Assembly (NCBI GenBank): GCA_947259625.1
Contig: CAMYMY010000101.1
Span: forward strand, 1 to 9,786
Length of the DNA stretch: 9,786 bases
Direction of reading: 5' to 3'
Origin: an uncultured Kiloniellales bacterium
Lineage (GTDB): Bacteria > Pseudomonadota > Alphaproteobacteria > Kiloniellales > JAKSDN01
Shown here one piece after another: positions 6,410 through 9,786 of the stretch. The translations under genes were made by a program, and so were the position numbers. Under the pieces are notes generated by a model. It worked only from the letters and a program-made list of their open reading frames with translations, searched no databases and was not told where the DNA came from. Positions within the stretch are counted from its first letter, which is position 1. Each line of letters starts with the position of its first letter.

Positions 6410-6613
6410 AGACAAAACCGGTCTTTTGGTGGTCTGATACAGGCTGTCGAACACGGGGAAGCGAGAGGCGCTCATGGCCGTGGTATTCCTTGGTGCCGCG
6501 CGGAGCGCCCGCTGGGCAATGGCGTGTCCAGGGGCTTTGGCCGCCTGGCGCGAACCCCGGCCGCGGGGCACGCTCCCTTCATCGAATTCCCTCGCCAACG
6601 GCTGAGCCGGCGC

Positions 6614-9600
6614 ATGACCGGCGACGGCCAGAGTAGGGACGCCAAGGCCGTCGGGGCGGTTCTCGTGCTGGGCGGCGGGATCGCCGGCATGCAGGCGTCG
6701 CTGGACCTCGCCAACGGCGGCTACAAGGTCTACCTCGTCGAGAAGAAGTCGGCGATCGGCGGCCACATGGCCAAGCTCGACAAGACCTTCCCGACCAACG
6801 ACTGCGCCATGTGCACGATCTCGCCGCGCCTGGTCGAAGTCGGGCGCCACCCCAACATCGAGCTTCTCCCCGACAGCGAGCTCCTTGGCCTCGAAGGCGA
6901 GGCAGGGGACTTCACGGCCACCGTCCGCACCCGGCCGCGCTATATCGACCTCGACAGGTGCAACGGCTGCGGCAAGTGCGCCGAGGTCTGCCCGGAGCGG
7001 CTGTCCAACCCCTTCGACGAGGGACTGGGCGAACGGCGGGCCGCCTACAAGCTGTACCCCCAGGCGACCCCCGACGCCTTTGCCATCGAAAAGCGCGGCG
7101 TCGCGCCCTGCCGCGACGCCTGTCCCGCCGGCCAGCGTGCCCAGGGCTATATCTCGCTCCTGCGCGAGGGGCGGATCGACGAGGCATATCGGGCGATCAA
7201 GGAGGACAATCCCTTCCCCGGCATCTGCGGCCGCATTTGCGACCACCGCTGCGAGACCGCGTGCAGCCGGGGCAAGGTCGACGAGCCGGTCAACATCCAC
7301 GGCCTGAAGCGCTTCATCGCCGACGCGTTCTACGCGGCGCCGCGCGTCAAGCCCGAGCCGGCGCCCCGCCGCTACGACGAGCGCGTCGCCATCATCGGCG
7401 CCGGCCCCTGCGGGCTGACGGTCGCGCAGGACCTCTGCCTCGAGGGCTATCCAGTGACGGTCTTCGAGGCGCTGCCGGTCGCCGGCGGCATGCTGCGGTT
7501 CGGCGTTCCCGACTTCCGGCTGCCCGCCGCCATCGTCGACCGCGAGGTCCAGGACATCGTCGATCTCGGCGTAGACCTCAGGCTCGGCACGCCGGTCGAG
7601 AGCCTCGACGACCTGCTCGACGAGGGCTACGCCGCGGTGCTCATGGCCGTCGGCGCCCATGAGGGGATCCGCCTGCCGATCCCCGGCGGCGATCTCGACG
7701 GGATTCTCATCAACACCCGCTTCCTGCGCGACGTGCGCCTGGCGGAACTCGGCGCCGAGGGCGCGCGCGACCCGCGGCCGGACATCGAGGGCAAGCGCGT
7801 CCTGGTGGTCGGCGGCGGCGACGTCGCGGTCGACGTCGCGCGGACGGCCGTCCGGCTCGGCGCGGGCGACGTGCAGATGGCGGTGCGCGGCAGCAGCGGC
7901 AAGATGCCGGCGAAGGAGTCCGAGATCGCGCGGGCGCGCGAAGAGGGCATCCGGATGCACGTCGGCCTGAATTTCCTCCGCGTCGTCGACGACGGAAACG
8001 GGCGCGCCGCCGGCCTCGAGTGTCAGACTGTCGAGCGTTTCGAGACCGACGAGACCGGCCGTGCGGTGCCCCTGACCGTCCCGGACTCGGAGCACGTGCT
8101 GGCCGCCGACGTGATCATCTTCTCCGTCGGCCAGCGGGTCGGTCTGGCTTTCATCCCGGACGATGCCGGCGTGGGCGTCACGCGCGCACGGACCATCGCC
8201 GTCGACCCCGACACCTTCATGACCGACCGCCCCGGCATCTTCGCGGCCGGCGACAGCATCAGCGGCACCGCCTTCGTCATCGAGGCCGTGGCGGGCGGCC
8301 ATCGGGTCGCCAAGGCGATCCACCGTCATCTGCGCGGCGAGGTCATGAAGACCGCACGGCCCGCCGGGCCACCGGTCGCGGAGCTCCCGCAGCAGGAGAT
8401 CGACACCCGCCTGCTCAAGGGCGAGATCGAGTATGCGCCGCGCACGCCGATGCCCGAGATCGCGGTCGCCGACCGCGCGGGCAACTTCACGGAGATCGAC
8501 CTCGGCTACAGCGAGCAACAGGCCATGGCCGAGGCCGAGCGCTGCCTGTCCTGCGGCATCTGCTCGGAGTGCCTGACCTGCGTGGAGGCCTGCGGCGTCG
8601 ACGCCATCGACCACGAGATGGCGGAGTCGACTCGCCGGATTCACGTGGGCGCCACCATTCTCGCCCCGGGCTTCCAGCCGTACCGCGCGGAGCTGTCCGA
8701 GGAGTTCGGCCTGGGCCGCTATCCGAACGTCGTCACCTCGCTGCAGTTCGAGCGGCTGCTGAGCGCGTCCGGGCCGACCAACGGCCACGTGAAGCGCCCC
8801 TCGGACGATCGGACGCCCAGGAAGATCGCGTTCCTGCAATGCGTCGGCTCGCGCGACCAGACGCACGATTACTGCTCGGCGGTCTGCTGCATGTACGGGA
8901 CCAAGCAGGCCATCATGGCCATCGAGCACGAGCCCGAGACGCAGGCCCAGGTGTTCATGATGGACGTACGCGCCTTCAGCAAGGGCTACGAGGCCTATTA
9001 CCGGCGCGCCCGCGACAAGTACGGCATCGAGTACACGCGCTGCCGCATCTCGTCGCTCAAGGAGGATCCCGCGACCGGCGACCTGATGCTGCGCTACGTC
9101 GACCGCACCCCGCCGTCGTCCGGCGGCGAGGGGGTGCCTGCCCGATCCGAGGTGCGCGACGAGGCCTTCGACATGGTCGTGCTCTCCGTTGGCATGGAGG
9201 TATCCGAGGGCGTGCGCGACCTCGGCCGCAAGCTGGGGCTCGAGCTCGACGATCACGGCTTCTGCCGGACCCTGCAGTTCGACCCGGTGCACACCAGCCG
9301 GCCCGGCGTCTACGCGGTCGGGCCTTTCCGCGAGCCCAAGGACATCGCGGAATCCCTGATCGAGGCCGGCGCGGCGGCGGCCTCTGCCGAAGGGATGCTG
9401 GTCGGCGGCCGCGGCACCCTGACGCGCGCGCCGGCCTATGCGGCGGAGCGCGACGTCGCCGGGGAGGATCCCAGAATTGCGGTCTTCGTGTGCCACTGCG
9501 GCACCAATATCGGCGGCGTCGTCGACGTGCCGGGCGTCGCCTGCTACGCGCGCTCGCTGCCCGGGGTCGTCCACGCGGAGGAGAGCCTCTACGCCTGCTC

Positions 9601-9786
9601 CAAGGACAGCATCGGCCACATAACGGAACGAGTGAAGGAGCTGGAGGCGAACCGGGTCGTGATCGCCGCCTGTACGCCCTTGACCCACGAGCCCCTGTTC
9701 CAGGACAGCATCCGCGCCGCCGGGCTCAATCCCTACCTCTTCGAGATGGCGAACATCCGCAACCAGTGCTCCTGGGTGCACGGTCG
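6614..9786 (+). CDS. hdrA: HdrA-GltD-HdrA fusion flavin/iron-sulfur oxidoreductase, 3' end cut by window edge
   Basis: At least 1057 residues, cytoplasmic, with no stop before the right edge. Domains in order: (1) the first half of an HdrA FAD domain (G-G-G-I-A-G at 20-25, G-G-H-M-A-K-L-D-K-T-F-P-T-N-D-C at 49-64) with a 4Fe-4S motif C116-x2-C119-x2-C122-x3-C126-P; (2) a GltD-like module (about 160-575) with N-terminal cluster cysteines C166, C170, C205, C209, C213 and C217, FAD site G-A-G-P-C-G (262-267), NAD(P)H site V-G-G-G-D-V-A-V-D (399-407) and A-A-G-D (544-547); (3) six cysteines at 644-660; (4) the second HdrA half, with L-Q-C-V-G-S-R-D (741-748) and Y-C-S-A-V-C-C (753-759); (5) from 955 an HdrA N-terminal domain (V-C-H-C-G-T-N-I, C1020), implying a second HdrA unit beyond the edge. 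It probably shuttles or bifurcates electrons among NAD(P)H, ferredoxin and an Hdr-type disulfide reductase. The ATG at 6614 has no good ribosome site, and the in-frame GTG at 6524 is an alternative. Confidence 0.88.
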   Translation, partial: MTGDGQSRDAKAVGAVLVLGGGIAGMQASLDLANGGYKVYLVEKKSAIGGHMAKLDKTFPTNDCAMCTISPRLVEVGRHPNIELLPDSELLGLEGEAGDFTATVRTRPRYIDLDRCNGCGKCAEVCPERLSNPFDEGLGERRAAYKLYPQATPDAFAIEKRGVAPCRDACPAGQRAQGYISLLREGRIDEAYRAIKEDNPFPGICGRICDHRCETACSRGKVDEPVNIHGLKRFIADAFYAAPRVKPEPAPRRYDERVAIIGAGPCGLTVAQDLCLEGYPVTVFEALPVAGGMLRFGVPDFRLPAAIVDREVQDIVDLGVDLRLGTPVESLDDLLDEGYAAVLMAVGAHEGIRLPIPGGDLDGILINTRFLRDVRLAELGAEGARDPRPDIEGKRVLVVGGGDVAVDVARTAVRLGAGDVQMAVRGSSGKMPAKESEIARAREEGIRMHVGLNFLRVVDDGNGRAAGLECQTVERFETDETGRAVPLTVPDSEHVLAADVIIFSVGQRVGLAFIPDDAGVGVTRARTIAVDPDTFMTDRPGIFAAGDSISGTAFVIEAVAGGHRVAKAIHRHLRGEVMKTARPAGPPVAELPQQEIDTRLLKGEIEYAPRTPMPEIAVADRAGNFTEIDLGYSEQQAMAEAERCLSCGICSECLTCVEACGVDAIDHEMAESTRRIHVGATILAPGFQPYRAELSEEFGLGRYPNVVTSLQFERLLSASGPTNGHVKRPSDDRTPRKIAFLQCVGSRDQTHDYCSAVCCMYGTKQAIMAIEHEPETQAQVFMMDVRAFSKGYEAYYRRARDKYGIEYTRCRISSLKEDPATGDLMLRYVDRTPPSSGGEGVPARSEVRDEAFDMVVLSVGMEVSEGVRDLGRKLGLELDDHGFCRTLQFDPVHTSRPGVYAVGPFREPKDIAESLIEAGAAAASAEGMLVGGRGTLTRAPAYAAERDVAGEDPRIAVFVCHCGTNIGGVVDVPGVACYARSLPGVVHAEESLYACSKDSIGHITERVKELEANRVVIAACTPLTHEPLFQDSIRAAGLNPYLFEMANIRNQCSWVHG

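Larger units (their letters stand above)
6312..6613 (+). other. 302-base intergenic region with inverted repeats and an FNR-type box
   Basis: No gene I can support lies here. It contains a perfect 10-base palindrome TCGTTAACGA at 6328-6337, an inverted repeat CGCCGG-N8-CCGGCG at 6369-6388, and an FNR-type box at 6396-6409. A 43-codon frame (ATG 6474, stop 6603-6605) ends eight bases before the downstream ATG. It has no clear ribosome site and no recognisable product, so I leave it as a possible leader peptide only. The frame of the downstream gene also stays open upstream of its ATG without family-like sequence. Confidence 0.5.

Noticed and set aside
6401..9781. Open frame of 1126 codons on the minus strand
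   Set aside because: It lies opposite the HdrA-like gene, whose + strand frame has clear FAD, NAD(P)H and cluster motifs. The antisense frame has low-complexity R/A/D/G/V-rich sequence without motifs, as GC-rich genes often produce.

Overview
The window looks like part of the chromosome of a high-GC Pseudomonadota (proteobacterium) with anaerobic or microaerobic respiration. The support is dense coding with GTG starts and ATGA/GTGA gene overlaps, c-type cytochromes, a sigma-54 activator, and a perfect FNR/FixK-type box. Class and genus cannot be fixed from the sequence alone. All eight genes I support lie on the + strand.

Left part (1-2334): the end of a TorD-family chaperone gene runs in from the left edge. 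It is followed by an exported diheme cytochrome c, an exported rhodanese-fold protein that has lost its catalytic cysteine, and a small membrane-anchored monoheme cytochrome c. TorD-family proteins serve molybdenum enzymes of the DMSO reductase superfamily, so the catalytic subunits of an oxyanion reductase or oxidase probably lie just left of the window. The cytochromes are its plausible electron partners.

Middle part (2549-6311): a tightly coupled three-gene signalling unit comprising a PhnD-like periplasmic binding protein, a membrane histidine kinase and an NtrC-type sigma-54 response regulator. The architecture matches the AioX-AioS-AioR and ArxX-ArxS-ArxR arsenite-sensing systems, and the binding protein has a single cysteine in a W-I-C-G motif. 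With the TorD gene next door, an arsenite (Arx/Aio-like) or other oxyanion respiratory locus is the best hypothesis. A sulfur oxyanion is a serious alternative, because a PhnD-like sensor domain also occurs in the tetrathionate sensor TtrS and a rhodanese and an Hdr protein lie nearby. The kinase core carries an unusual five-cysteine cluster.

Right part (6312-9786): a 302-base gap holds a perfect TTGAC-N4-GTCAA box and small inverted repeats. It is followed by a very large flavin and iron-sulfur protein that runs off the right edge. This protein is an HdrA split by a GltD-like NAD(P)H-dependent module and followed by the start of a second HdrA unit, which points to soluble electron transfer or bifurcation among NAD(P)H, ferredoxin and disulfides. 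The higher GC and the gap suggest that it begins a separate transcription unit.

No tRNA, rRNA, CRISPR array, insertion sequence or transposase was seen.
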